DNA of 64,000 nucleotides from positions 3,596,001 to 3,660,000 of the forward strand of contig OZ241353.1 in NCBI GenBank assembly GCA_965200375.1. Direction: 5' to 3'. A program made the translations under genes and the position numbers. This stretch comes from VXYL01 sp965200375. Its GTDB lineage: Bacteria > Pseudomonadota > Gammaproteobacteria > Pseudomonadales > Azotimanducaceae. The notes below the pieces were generated by a model. It had not been told where the DNA came from and did no database searches. It saw nothing but the letters and a program-made list of their open reading frames with translations. This document shows, piece by piece, positions 1-8,438 of this stretch; positions within the stretch are counted from its first letter, which is position 1, and each line of letters opens with the position of its first letter.

Positions 1-1051
1 GGCCGCCGATCCACATCCGCGCCGCCTCCTTGTTCTTCTGCGCTTCGCCACGTTCCTCGCCCTTGAGCGTTCCTTCCTCGCTCAGTTCCTCGGGCTTGGC
101 GGCGTAGCAGTGGTGGCCTTCGTCGTTGAACACCAGCACGTTCTTCATGCCCATCAGCTTCCCGCACACGCGCTGCAGCATCTGGCCTTCGGTCTCCAGC
201 GTGGCCGGCTCCTGCCCCGGCCCTTGGCCCTGCAGCAGCCGCCGCGTGCCTTTGGACATCTGCACCCGCTCGCGGCGTATGAAGGCGTGGAAGTTGGTGA
301 TGAAGATCTCGGCGCGGCCGAGGTCCGCCAGCATGTCCGTGGGGACGAGTTCGCGGCTGGCGTAGTAGCTCTCCGGGTCGTTCGGCAGCAACACGCGCAG
401 GCGATCGCGGATGGTGATGCCGGGCGTCGCCACCAGAAAGCCGCGGGTGAAGCGCGGGCTGTTCGGGCGGCGCACCGCGTTCACCGTCTGCCAGGCGATG
501 AGCATGGCCATCACCGTGGTCTTGCCAGCGCCGGTGGCGAGCTTCAGCGCGAGGCGGCTGAGGCCTGGATTCGCCCCTTCGTTGGCGGCTTGCAGGTGGT
601 CGAGGAAGCTCCGCGCTTGGCGGCCGAGCTTCGGCGCCACTTCCATCAGCCAGATCACCGTCTCGGCGGCTTCCACCTGGCAGAAGAAGGGCCGGATGCC
701 GGCGAACGGGTGGTGCCGCCAGTGCCGCAGCAGCCGCGCCGTCTCCGGCGTCACCTTCCACTGGCGTTCCGGCAGTTCCCGCCATGCGGCGACCTGCTGG
801 CGCACGCCGTTGATGACGTGCGCGTGCTGATACTGCTGCTCGGCGGTGTTTATTTCGGCCGCGGCCTCGTCGAGGGCGAGTTGGCGCTGGCCACGCGGCA
901 AGCGCCTGGGCTTGGGGATGGGCGTGATGAAGGACGCCTCGCGCCGGTTCTCGACGATGCGGTGGGTAGGCCGCCCCTCGTCAAGCTCCCAATGCCGCCG
1001 CGGGCGCTCGTAGGGCGAGTTGAGAATCGGCTGTTCGAAGAAACTGGGCAA
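1..1051 (-). CDS. Type III restriction (Res)-like DEAD-box helicase subunit, partial
   Basis: Open frame on the minus strand whose 3' end lies beyond base 1; about 350 codons are visible. It reads LPSFFEQPILNSPYE, then a Walker A segment ATGAGKTTVMAML near 540-500 and a DEAH-like box FNDEGHHC near 130, so it is a superfamily 2 helicase of the type III restriction / BPTD_3080-like kind. The nuclease part, if any, is outside the window. The frame is open up to an in-frame TGA at 1109-1111, and the only start-like codon before the conserved block is TTG at 1049-1051. It lies directly behind the TonB receptor gene, whose stop is at 1113-1115. Either a TTG start is used or the 5' end was lost. A methylase partner would be expected outside the window. 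Confidence 0.7.
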   Translation of the reverse strand, partial: MPSFFEQPILNSPYERPRRHWELDEGRPTHRIVENRREASFITPIPKPRRLPRGQRQLALDEAAAEINTAEQQYQHAHVINGVRQQVAAWRELPERQWKVTPETARLLRHWRHHPFAGIRPFFCQVEAAETVIWLMEVAPKLGRQARSFLDHLQAANEGANPGLSRLALKLATGAGKTTVMAMLIAWQTVNAVRRPNSPRFTRGFLVATPGITIRDRLRVLLPNDPESYYASRELVPTDMLADLGRAEIFITNFHAFIRRERVQMSKGTRRLLQGQGPGQEPATLETEGQMLQRVCGKLMGMKNVLVFNDEGHHCYAAKPEELSEEGTLKGEERGEAQKNKEAARMWIGG

Positions 1052-1112
1052 AGCGTGGGCCGTCGCTTGGCTGCCGCCACTATAGCCGCATGGCGGCGGT
1101 CGCGCCCTTCAG

Positions 1113-3665
1113 CTACCACCGATACACGATGCGCCCGGCGTAGTGCCTCGGCAGTTCCGGCAGGACGATGGTGCCGCCGAACAGGTTGGGGAAGTTGGCG
1201 CGGAAATAGCGCTCGTCGGTGAGATTCTTCGCCGTTGCGCTCAGCGACCAGCGGCCCGAGTCGAAGACCACGCCAGCGTTCACCAGGGTGTACGCCGGCA
1301 ACGCCACCGTCTTGGAGAAGCCGGCGGTGGTGGCCGCCACGTCGGACACGCTGGCGGCCACGGCGAGGCCGTTGCCGAAATCGTAGGTGGCGGTTGCCGA
1401 AACAATCGTCTTCGGAATGCCGGCGCGGATCGCGCCCGCCCTGCCCGGCCGCAGCACTTCGCCGGCCAGCGCGGCACCGTACCACGTCTGCGCGGGAACA
1501 TTCGGCAGGTCTTCCGCGCCGATGAACGAGAACCGCCCGCCGGCCGCCAGGGTGTTGAGGTTGACGACCTCCATGTGGGTGTAGGCGAGGGTGAGCAGCA
1601 GTCGATCCCGGGCCGCCCAGCGCAACTCGAACTCCGTGCCCTTGGTGCGGCTCGCCTGGTTGGTCACCGTCTGCTGGGCGGAACGGTCGGTGCGCTCCTG
1701 CTCGTAGAGGGCCAAGGCGAAGTAGAGCGTGTCGTTCAGCAGACTGCCCTTGAGCCCGAACTCGCGCAGCGTGGACGCATCGAACGCCGAACCGGCGGCG
1801 ATGTCGGCGGTGGCGATCTCGGCGCCTTGGCCGGCGATCACCGTGGACTGGCTCGAGAACGTGGCGTACGGCACAAGGCCGAAGGGCGTCGCGTAGCTCA
1901 CGCTCGCGGTCCAGGAGACGCCGCTTGCTTCGTTCGCCGCAGCCACGGCGACGCAGGAGGCGTCCAGGCAGAAGTTGTTGGCGCTCGGCAGCAGCAGCTT
2001 GTCGACCGGCTGGCGGCTCTCCATGTCTATCCTGTCCACGCGCGCCCCCACGAGCACGTTGAGGCGGCGCCAGTCCAGGTCCGCCAGTGCCGCCAAGCCG
2101 ATGTCCAGATAGTCGCCGACGTAGTACTCGGTGTAGTCGCGGTCGATCCGCGTGGCCAAGAGGCGCGTGTCGAGAGGGCCAGCCGGAAGGGTGAGGTCGC
2201 GGCGGTTGAAGTGTTCATTGGTGTAGTCGTCGCCGTGGCGGAAGTCGGTCAACCGCACGGAGGGCGAAAGCTGCACGTTCCCGCGCAGCTCGCCGGCGGC
2301 GCCGGCGGCAAAGGCCCCGGCGAGCACCAGCTTGTCCTCCACCACCCAGGTGTCGTGGAACTGCGAGAAGCCGATCGCCACCTCGGTGCGGTGGTCGTAG
2401 GACTCGAAGAACAGCTGGTTCTGCAACGTCCACGCGCCGGCCGGATCGAAGATGGCGTCGAAGTAGAGCGTGGTCACGGCGGTGCGCTGGAAGTCTTCCG
2501 GAGCCACGTTCACCTGGCTGCCCCGCAGCCGCGCCGTGCCGGGGTTCGTCAGCGCCCACAGTTCGGGATGGCAGCCGAAGACGGCGGCCGTGCCGAGCGT
2601 ACACACCGGCGCTCCGGAAGCGTCGAGGCGGTGCGGCGCGCCCGGCGTCAAACCAGCGACGAAGGGGGCGAAGTCCGAGAAACCGTCGCCGTCGACGTCG
2701 AACTCCTGGTGCGAGATGCGGCCGTCGCCGTCCCGGTCCAGCGGCAGCGGCTGGCCGCTCAGGTAGGTTCCGTCGTCGATCAACGCCTGGCTCAGGCGGT
2801 TCCAGCCGCCCACCTGGTTGCCGTCGTGGTCGTGGTGCATGCCGCCGAACTGCAGCTCCAGGCTGGAGGTGACGTCGATGTCGAAGGACGCCTGCACCAG
2901 GAGGCCCTCGGTCGCGGTGTTGTCGTAGTAGCTGTCGGAGTCTTCCGCCTCGACGTACAGCCAGTAGCCGAAGTTCTCGCCGCCGATGCGCCCCGGGCCG
3001 CCTACTTCCGCGGTGGCCACCAGGCGACGCCAAGAACCGAAGTCCAGCCCAAGCTCCGCTACCGTTTCGTCGATGAACTCGCCGGTCTCCTCGATGCGCG
3101 CGGACTTCGGGCTGAAGTTCAGGTAGCCGCCGATCTTCGCCGGCCCGTGTATGGGCGAGGCCGGCCCGCGCACGATGTCCACCCGCGCCGAAGCGCCGAT
3201 GGGGGTGGGATAGTTGCCGGGATTGTCGAGCCGGCGCATGCCGCGGAAGTAGGTCTCGCCGCTGGTGCCGCGAATGTCCAGCGCGCCGGCGACGCCGAAG
3301 AAGGACTGGGTGAAGGAACCCGGCGCGAAGGCGATGAGTTCGTCGATGTCGCGGACGTTGAAGCGCGCCAGCATCTCGTCGCTCATCGTGGAAGCGGAAC
3401 GCGACGTCTCCAGCAGCGATTTCTCGAAGCCGGTCAGCGTGGGCACGCTGTCGCCCGGCAGACTCTCCAAGTCCGCCCGCACGACGATCGTCTCGACGTT
3501 CGCGCCGGCGCCAGCGACTTCGGCCTCCTCGGCAGGGCCGGCGTCCCCAGCAGGGGCATGCCCGGCCGCGCTCTGGGCCGCCCAGGCGAGCGCAAACGCA
3601 CGCGCGCCCCAGCGAACGGCACCGCCGGCGAGCCGGCTCGCGGCAACCCCGCCGAGCGTGCTCAC
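1113..3665 (-). CDS. TonB-dependent outer membrane receptor
   Basis: 850-residue protein. The GTG start at 3665 was chosen because it is followed by a signal-peptide-like stretch (arginines, then an Ala/Leu-rich core ending near AAGHA) and overlaps the stop of a small upstream ORF (GTGA). A TonB-box-like NVETIVV lies about 60-70 residues in, followed by a plug domain (MLARFNVRDIDELIAFAPG, IVRGPASPIHG) and a long beta-barrel ending in VYRW with a terminal aromatic. Receptors of this family import large ligands using TonB energy; the substrate cannot be read from sequence. Residues 310-334 contain a canonical 12-residue EF-hand loop (DRDGDGRISHQE) followed by a second Asp-rich loop (DVDGDGFSDF), probably in an extracellular loop. 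The 3' end abuts the Res-like gene. Confidence 0.88.
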   Translation of the reverse strand: MSTLGGVAASRLAGGAVRWGARAFALAWAAQSAAGHAPAGDAGPAEEAEVAGAGANVETIVVRADLESLPGDSVPTLTGFEKSLLETSRSASTMSDEMLARFNVRDIDELIAFAPGSFTQSFFGVAGALDIRGTSGETYFRGMRRLDNPGNYPTPIGASARVDIVRGPASPIHGPAKIGGYLNFSPKSARIEETGEFIDETVAELGLDFGSWRRLVATAEVGGPGRIGGENFGYWLYVEAEDSDSYYDNTATEGLLVQASFDIDVTSSLELQFGGMHHDHDGNQVGGWNRLSQALIDDGTYLSGQPLPLDRDGDGRISHQEFDVDGDGFSDFAPFVAGLTPGAPHRLDASGAPVCTLGTAAVFGCHPELWALTNPGTARLRGSQVNVAPEDFQRTAVTTLYFDAIFDPAGAWTLQNQLFFESYDHRTEVAIGFSQFHDTWVVEDKLVLAGAFAAGAAGELRGNVQLSPSVRLTDFRHGDDYTNEHFNRRDLTLPAGPLDTRLLATRIDRDYTEYYVGDYLDIGLAALADLDWRRLNVLVGARVDRIDMESRQPVDKLLLPSANNFCLDASCVAVAAANEASGVSWTASVSYATPFGLVPYATFSSQSTVIAGQGAEIATADIAAGSAFDASTLREFGLKGSLLNDTLYFALALYEQERTDRSAQQTVTNQASRTKGTEFELRWAARDRLLLTLAYTHMEVVNLNTLAAGGRFSFIGAEDLPNVPAQTWYGAALAGEVLRPGRAGAIRAGIPKTIVSATATYDFGNGLAVAASVSDVAATTAGFSKTVALPAYTLVNAGVVFDSGRWSLSATAKNLTDERYFRANFPNLFGGTIVLPELPRHYAGRIVYRW

Positions 3666-3814
3666 TTCAGCCTCAGCAGCGGGTAGTCCGGCGACTCCGG
3701 GCGCGGGCCGAGGGTTCGATTCGCGCAGTCTGCCATGAGATCCAGCCCTTCGAGCACGATCTGCCCGGTCAGCGGCTCGCTGAGCGGCGGCCCCACCACG
3801 CAGTCCGTGTTCAT
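3662..3814 (-). CDS. Small ORF between epimerase and TonB receptor, unknown
   Basis: 50-codon ATG ORF beginning MNTDCVVGPP and ending YPLLRLK; its TGA overlaps the receptor GTG start. A good Shine-Dalgarno (GGGAGG) sits upstream, but it is better spaced for an overlapping ATG at about 3834 that opens a 7-codon frame ending in an ATGA overlap with this ORF. It could therefore be a translationally coupled leader, the tail of a frameshifted gene, or chance. No family recognised. Confidence 0.3.
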   Translation of the reverse strand: MNTDCVVGPPLSEPLTGQIVLEGLDLMADCANRTLGPRPESPDYPLLRLK

Positions 3815-3862
3815 CCCCCGGTTGCCTCGCCCATGACGTCCTCCCGCGACTCGTCCGCCAGC

Positions 3863-4945
3863 CTAGGAATCCGCCGGCAGCAGGCCGAGGGCGAAGTAGG
3901 AGTCGCCGGTCGCCCGCAGGGTGTCGTCTATCGAGTAGGTGGTGAGGCCCAGCTCCTGCTTGGCCAGCAGGCAGTAGCTGCGGGGCGAATCGTAGGTGTG
4001 CGCCGCCGGGCGCTCGCCGTCCATCTCCTCGCCGCCGATGCTCGGCAGCGCCGGGAACAGCGCCTTGAGCTTCTCCTGCATCTGCCAGGTGAACAGTTCG
4101 CCGCTGCGGTCCGCCGCCGAGAGGATGTAGCGCGAACCGTTCTTCGCCACCGGGCTCTCGGCGCACAGGCGGTGGGCGCGGGCGGTGTCCCGAACGTCCA
4201 CGTTGTTCCAGAGCATGCGGCCGCCACGGGATTTCTTGTAGGGCTTGCCAGCAAGCATGTAGCGGATGCAGTTCTGCCAGCTCCAGCCCTGGTCGTGGTT
4301 GGCGCACATCAGCGGCCCGATGACGTGCAGCGGCAGGATGGCCATGGCCTCGAAGCCGCCGTCCTCCTCCGCCTCCCGATACAGCATGCGCTCGGCATTG
4401 GCCTTGGCCATGGCGTAGGCCAGGTCGCGGTTCTCCGGGATGCGGTCTTCCGTCCAGCGTCCGCGATAGGCTTCGATGTTGTCGCCGCACCAGTCCTTCT
4501 CGGTGAACACGTAGCCCTCCGGCCGCGGGTGGCCGACGGCGGCGAAGGAGCTGGTGAACACGAACCGCTTCAGCGCCCCGCTCTTGCGCGCCGAGGCCAG
4601 CACGTGCGCCACTTCCGTGAAGCAGCCGTCGTACACCTGCTGCGGCGTCTCGCGGTTGTAGCCGACCGCGGCGCCGGCGTGGACGACGGCGCTGCAGCCG
4701 TCGAAGGCGGCATCGTAGCTGCCGGGCTCGAACAGGTCGCCGGCCGCGAGTTCGACGCTGCCGCGCAGGCCGGCATCGTTCAGCGCCGTCAGGTGATCGA
4801 TCTTCTCCGGGCGGTTCGGGTCCCGTACGCAGGCCCGCACCCGGTAGCCCTGCTCAACGCAGTCCCGGACGATCCAGGAGCCGATGTAGCCGCTCGCGCC
4901 GGTGACGGCCACCGGGCCGTCGGCGGGAGAGATGGCGTTGGTCAT
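3863..4945 (-). CDS. NAD-dependent epimerase/dehydratase (extended SDR)
   Basis: 360 residues from the ATG at 4945. The N-terminal dinucleotide-binding motif VTGASGYIG starts near residue 13, and the SDR catalytic pair is visible as YAMAK (YxxxK) with the upstream Ser in FVFTSSFA. The overall pattern resembles the dihydroflavonol 4-reductase/3-beta-HSD-like branch that reduces or epimerises carbonyl or sugar-nucleotide substrates in the cytoplasm; the substrate is not inferable. It diverges from maf. A TACAAT -10-like hexamer lies at 5018-5023 on its strand without a clear -35. Confidence 0.85.
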   Translation of the reverse strand: MTNAISPADGPVAVTGASGYIGSWIVRDCVEQGYRVRACVRDPNRPEKIDHLTALNDAGLRGSVELAAGDLFEPGSYDAAFDGCSAVVHAGAAVGYNRETPQQVYDGCFTEVAHVLASARKSGALKRFVFTSSFAAVGHPRPEGYVFTEKDWCGDNIEAYRGRWTEDRIPENRDLAYAMAKANAERMLYREAEEDGGFEAMAILPLHVIGPLMCANHDQGWSWQNCIRYMLAGKPYKKSRGGRMLWNNVDVRDTARAHRLCAESPVAKNGSRYILSAADRSGELFTWQMQEKLKALFPALPSIGGEEMDGERPAAHTYDSPRSYCLLAKQELGLTTYSIDDTLRATGDSYFALGLLPADS

Positions 4946-5145
4946 GGTGCGGTGCCTCGAGCTGCGCCTTGCCGGCGGTTCCGCTGCCGGGACGAGCCCG
5001 CTGCAAGCGACGCTCGCATTGTAACGCCGCCGCCTGCCGCGCCGGTCGCCCGTCGTACAGGCGGCCTCGCCGACGACAGCGCTCCGCGCACGGCCTCCCG
5101 AGTAGGCTAGGGTTGGCTTCTGCTGGCGGCGCCAAGGGATAAGCG

Positions 5146-5724
5146 ATGCAACTGGTCCTTGCTTCCAGCTCCCGCTACCGGCGGGAGCTGCTGGCGCGCT
5201 TCGGCATCCCTTTCGCCGCCGCGGCGCCGAACATCGACGAGACGCGGCTGCCGGGGGAAGGTCCACGCGAGATGGTGGTTCGGCTGGCGCTGGCGAAGGC
5301 TCGGGCCGTCGCGGCCGAGTGGCCTGCCGCCGTGGTGGTCGGGTCCGATCAGGCGGCGGTGTTCGAAGGCGCCGTCCTCGGCAAGCCAGCCAGCCTCGCC
5401 GCGGCTGAGCGCATGCTGCTGGAGTTCGGCGGCAAGACGGTGGAGTTTCTGACCAGCGTCGCCGTGCTGACAACCGGGACCGGCCATGCGAACACGCACG
5501 TCGACGTCACGGTGGCGCGCTTCCGCCAGGCCAGCGCCGCCGAAGTACGGGCCTACGTGGAACGGGATCGTCCCCTGGACTGCGCCGGCGGCATCCGCTT
5601 CGAGCAGCTTGGCCCGCTGTTGCTGGAACGCGTAGCCGGCGTGGATCCCAGCGCCGCCATCGGCTTGCCGCTGATCGAGCTCGGCGCCATGCTGCGGGCA
5701 GCCGGCATCAACCCGCTGGCCTAG
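5146..5724 (+). CDS. Maf family nucleotide pyrophosphatase
   Basis: 192 residues, the usual Maf length. It opens with QLVLASSSRYRRELL, the diagnostic N-terminal substrate-binding motif of Maf/YhdE/YceF house-cleaning NTP pyrophosphatases. It continues with VVVGSDQAAVFEGAVLGKP, containing the catalytic Asp region, and a C-terminal GLPLIELGAML. Such enzymes hydrolyse non-canonical or modified NTPs (m5UTP, m7GTP, dTTP depending on subfamily). AAGGGA 7 nt before the ATG supports the start. It stands alone, convergent with the tolC homologue downstream. Confidence 0.88.
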   Translation: MQLVLASSSRYRRELLARFGIPFAAAAPNIDETRLPGEGPREMVVRLALAKARAVAAEWPAAVVVGSDQAAVFEGAVLGKPASLAAAERMLLEFGGKTVEFLTSVAVLTTGTGHANTHVDVTVARFRQASAAEVRAYVERDRPLDCAGGIRFEQLGPLLLERVAGVDPSAAIGLPLIELGAMLRAAGINPLA

Positions 5725-6038
5725 CGTACCGCTTCCGAATCAACATGCGTCTCGACGGCGCCAGCCCCGTCGCGGGAAACAAGCGCACGTCGTGCTGCGG
5801 GGCGGTACATCCTCGTCCTGGACATGCCGAAGCGACGCCGGGGCGGTTTGCCATTTGCCACGTCCGTTCGCAAACGGACCACTAGCCGCGTCCGCCCTCG
5901 GCCATCGCACCGACTGCCACCAGTCGGCAAGGCGATGGCAGGCGCAGAGCACCGTTCACTTGTGCTCGGCCTCCCGCTCGGCCAGCCGCTCCGTTGTCGT
6001 CGGCGCTGGTGGGGGCGGGATGCCGATTCGGACCATCG
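5725..6038. other. Convergent intergenic region with two hairpins
   Basis: No convincing gene between the 3' ends of maf and the tolC homologue. It holds a perfect 7-bp stem with a 4-nt loop at 5862-5879 and a longer two-part hairpin at 5902-5938 (outer 7-bp stem CCATCGC/GCGATGG, inner 7-bp stem CCGACTG/CAGTCGG). Neither has a T-tract. They may act as bidirectional 3'-end or processing structures. A 26-codon minus-strand ORF starting 2 nt after the tolC stop (5961-6036) is too short to trust. Confidence 0.4.
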
Positions 6039-7487
6039 TCAGGTGCCCTGCCCGACCCCCGCCAGCGGCGTCACCGCGTTGTCGCGGGTGGTGTAGGCGC
6101 TCAGTTCCTCGAGGTCCGCCGGCCCCAGAACGCCAGCCGACTCTTTCAAGCGCAGCAGGTTCAGAACGTAGTCGTAGCGGGAGTTGGCGTAGTCGTACTG
6201 GGCAGCGAACAGACGGCGCTGGGCGAGCAGCACGTCCACGATGTTGCGCGTGCCGACCTCGTAGCCGGTCTGGGTGGCCTCCAAGGCGGATTCGGAAGAC
6301 TTGATCGCTTCGGCCCTGGCGCCAACCCGCACCACCTCGGTCTGCACGGCGCGAAACAGGTTGCGGGTGTCCCGCGCCACCGTGAGTTCCTCGCGGATCA
6401 GCTGCTGCCTGACCTGCTCCAGGTTGTGGCGGGCCTGCTTGACGCTGGCGTGGTTGCGCAGCCCCTGGAAGATGGGCGCGTTCAGGTTCAGCGAGTAGGT
6501 GACGTTGTCCGAAGGCTGGGTGGGGAAGACGAGGCCGCCGAACGCCTGGCTGCCGGTGGAGGCGCCGTAGTTGGCGGACGCGGTAATGGTGGGCAGGTGG
6601 CCGGCGAGCTGGCCGCTCAGGTCCCGCTCCGCGGCGGCGACCGCCTGGCGGGCGCCGTGGATGCGGTGGTTGCCCACCAGCGCAGTGGCGACCCACTCCT
6701 CTTCGTCGGCGGGCACGGGGTCCACGATCGGCAGGCTGTCCGCGAGCCGGTCCACGGCTGCGACCGGGTTCGCTGTGATGGTGCGCAGCCCTTCGAAGAA
6801 GATGTCGTGGTTGCCTTCGGCCTGGATGCGGTTGACGACGGCATTGTCGTATTCCGCCTTGGCTTCCAGCACGTCGGTGATGGCCACCAGGCCGACGTCG
6901 AAGCGCTGCTGCACCTGCTCCAGCTGCCGGCCGACGGCTTCTTCCGCGGCCACGAAGGATTCCAGCGCCGCTTCGCCGCGCAGCACGTTGAGATACGCCT
7001 CGGCAATGCGGGTGACGAGGCCTTGGGACGCCGCCTCCAGGTCCGCCTGCGCCTGCCGCGCTCGCGCCTGGGCGCCCCGGTAGCCGAACCAGCTCGGCAG
7101 ATCCAGAACCGGCTGGCTGACGCCGGCGCCCCAGTTGCGCCGGTCCACTTCCCGGTCCGGAACCGGGCCGCCGAAGTCGGCGCTGCCAGGGTTGGTCTGG
7201 GTGCCGTCGACGCGAACCGTGGTCTTGGACGCGCTGGCGTTGGCGGTGATGCGCGGCAGCAGCAGGGACCGGGAGATGGCGACCGCCTGCTTGCTGGCTG
7301 CGGTTCCCGCGCGCACCGCGGCAAGCTGCGGATCGTTTTGCAGCGCCTGCGCATACACCTCGCTCGGATTGGCGCCGTGGGCGAAGCCGGCGACAAGGAT
7401 GGCACCAGCCGCCAATGCCGCGCTGCGCCCGTTCGGAGCCTGCCACGCGCAGCCTGCGCCGCAAAGTGCAACCCGGTTCATGGACAT
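6039..7487 (-). CDS. tolC: TolC family outer membrane efflux protein
   Basis: 482 residues from the ATG at 7487 (a second in-frame ATG is 6 nt later). A signal peptide precedes mature ANPSEVYAQALQNDPQL, the classic TolC opening, and the repeat structure of two outer membrane efflux domains follows, including RNIVDVLLAQRRLFAAQYDYANSRY near the C-terminus. It forms the trimeric outer membrane exit duct for RND or ABC tripartite pumps and type I secretion. It diverges from the DUF1249-cpdA-parE block, as tolC does in E. coli, but nudF (adpP), which lies between tolC and yqiB there, is missing. No inner-membrane pump gene is adjacent. Confidence 0.88.
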   Translation of the reverse strand: MSMNRVALCGAGCAWQAPNGRSAALAAGAILVAGFAHGANPSEVYAQALQNDPQLAAVRAGTAASKQAVAISRSLLLPRITANASASKTTVRVDGTQTNPGSADFGGPVPDREVDRRNWGAGVSQPVLDLPSWFGYRGAQARARQAQADLEAASQGLVTRIAEAYLNVLRGEAALESFVAAEEAVGRQLEQVQQRFDVGLVAITDVLEAKAEYDNAVVNRIQAEGNHDIFFEGLRTITANPVAAVDRLADSLPIVDPVPADEEEWVATALVGNHRIHGARQAVAAAERDLSGQLAGHLPTITASANYGASTGSQAFGGLVFPTQPSDNVTYSLNLNAPIFQGLRNHASVKQARHNLEQVRQQLIREELTVARDTRNLFRAVQTEVVRVGARAEAIKSSESALEATQTGYEVGTRNIVDVLLAQRRLFAAQYDYANSRYDYVLNLLRLKESAGVLGPADLEELSAYTTRDNAVTPLAGVGQGT

Positions 7488-7831
7488 GCTGTGTACGCCT
7501 CGCTGGTGTTGTCTCGTTGCGCCGCGCCGCTGCTGCTGGCCGCCGCCGGTACCGGCTGCGCGTCGCCGCCGCCCGCGCTCCCGTTCTCGAGAGCACCGCC
7601 TGTGGCGCAGTTCGCCATGCGCGCTGGCGGCCACCAGGCAAGTCTAGCAAATGGCCGGCCAACCCCGGCGCGCGACTTTCGCCCGCCGATCCGTAGGCTG
7701 AATCCCGTCGGCAGGGCTCGCCGCGGCCGGGCGCACGCCGCTTGCCCATCCATACGCCGCGGCGGTTAGAATCCGCCGCTTTGGAACGGTCGGATGTACG
7801 CACGGGTTTGCGAGAGAGCGACTGCCCGGCA
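7488..7831. other. Divergent promoter region between tolC and DUF1249 gene
   Basis: 344 bp with no confident gene. At 7767-7772 is a TAGAAT -10-like hexamer on the plus strand, inside the loop of a perfect hairpin (GCGGCGG at 7759-7765, CCGCCGC at 7773-7779). A TTG-initiated in-frame extension of the DUF1249 ORF begins at 7742 but would place the promoter inside the gene. No nudF homologue is present. Confidence 0.4.
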
Positions 7832-8284
7832 GTGGAAACAGCCTTGACGCGACGCTACATCATCGACCTCGGAGCGCATCTCGCGGAGTGCGACGGCAAC
7901 TACCACCGGCTGTGTCGGCTGTTGCCGGACCTAGACGTTCCCAGCCCGGACGCCGTGACCATCGCCTTCGGCAGCCGCGCGCCGGCCGTCGTGCTGCGGG
8001 TGGTGGACCAGTGCCGCTACACCACCGTCGTCGCCTTGCGCCAAGGCGCCTTGGGCCCAGGGGTGACGGATACCCGCATCAAGGTGCGCCTCTACCACGA
8101 CGCCCGCTGCGCCGAAGTGATCGAGTTCCAAGGCCAGCGCCACTTCGCGTCCCGCTACGACTACCCCAACCCGCTGATGCGGCAGCCGGACGAGAAGGTC
8201 CGCGTCAATCACTTCCTGCGCGAGCTGCTGTCGCTTTGCCTGCGGCACGGCGTGGCGAGGGAACTGGCGACGGCAGACACCTGA
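7832..8284 (+). CDS. yqiB: DUF1249 family protein (YqiB-like)
   Basis: 150 residues from the GTG at 7832, close to the E. coli YqiB length. Shared features are a Cys-x-x-Asn-Tyr segment (ECDGNYHRLCRLLP), RYTTVVALRQ, the KVRLYHDARCAEV block and RYDYPNPLMRQPDEKVRVNHFL. The function is unknown; conservation next to cpdA is the main clue. No good ribosome binding site precedes the GTG, so the TTG at 7742 remains an alternative start. Confidence 0.8.
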   Translation: METALTRRYIIDLGAHLAECDGNYHRLCRLLPDLDVPSPDAVTIAFGSRAPAVVLRVVDQCRYTTVVALRQGALGPGVTDTRIKVRLYHDARCAEVIEFQGQRHFASRYDYPNPLMRQPDEKVRVNHFLRELLSLCLRHGVARELATADT

Positions 8285-8309
8285 AGGCGCATGGCGCATA
8301 GGACGGATA

Positions 8310-8325
8310 CTGTGCATCGGCACAG
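8310..8325. promoter_or_regulatory. LexA-like palindrome (CTGT-N8-ACAG) upstream of cpdA
   Basis: The 16-bp palindrome CTGTGCATCGGCACAG fits the gammaproteobacterial LexA box framework CTGT-N8-ACAG, preceded by TA as in strong E. coli boxes. It lies 10 bp before a TAGAAT -10-like hexamer at 8336-8341, so a bound repressor would cover the -35 region. The core is GC-rich rather than the usual alternating AT, so the match is imperfect. A CRP-like reading (TGTGC..GCACA) is a second possibility. Confidence 0.35.
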
Positions 8326-8393
8326 CAGATTGGTCTAGAATCGGCACCCGCGCGGCGGTCGGGCCGTGCCGAGGGTGGCAGAACGTCGACAAA

Positions 8394-8423
8394 GCTAGGG
8401 AAGGCGAGGCTAGGGAAGGCGAG
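8394..8423 (+). repeat. Tandem 15-bp repeat in the cpdA leader
   Basis: Two perfect adjacent copies of GCTAGGGAAGGCGAG, each with a purine-rich GGGAAGG, end 15 nt before the cpdA ATG. Probably a slippage duplication in the 5' untranslated region. The ribosome binding site used is more likely the GGAA just before the ATG. Confidence 0.85.
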
Positions 8424-8438
8424 ACGAAGCACGGAAGC

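Noticed and set aside
5961..6036. 26-codon ORF two bases after the tolC stop
   Set aside because: Pro/Thr/Glu-rich, too short, no ribosome binding site and no family.
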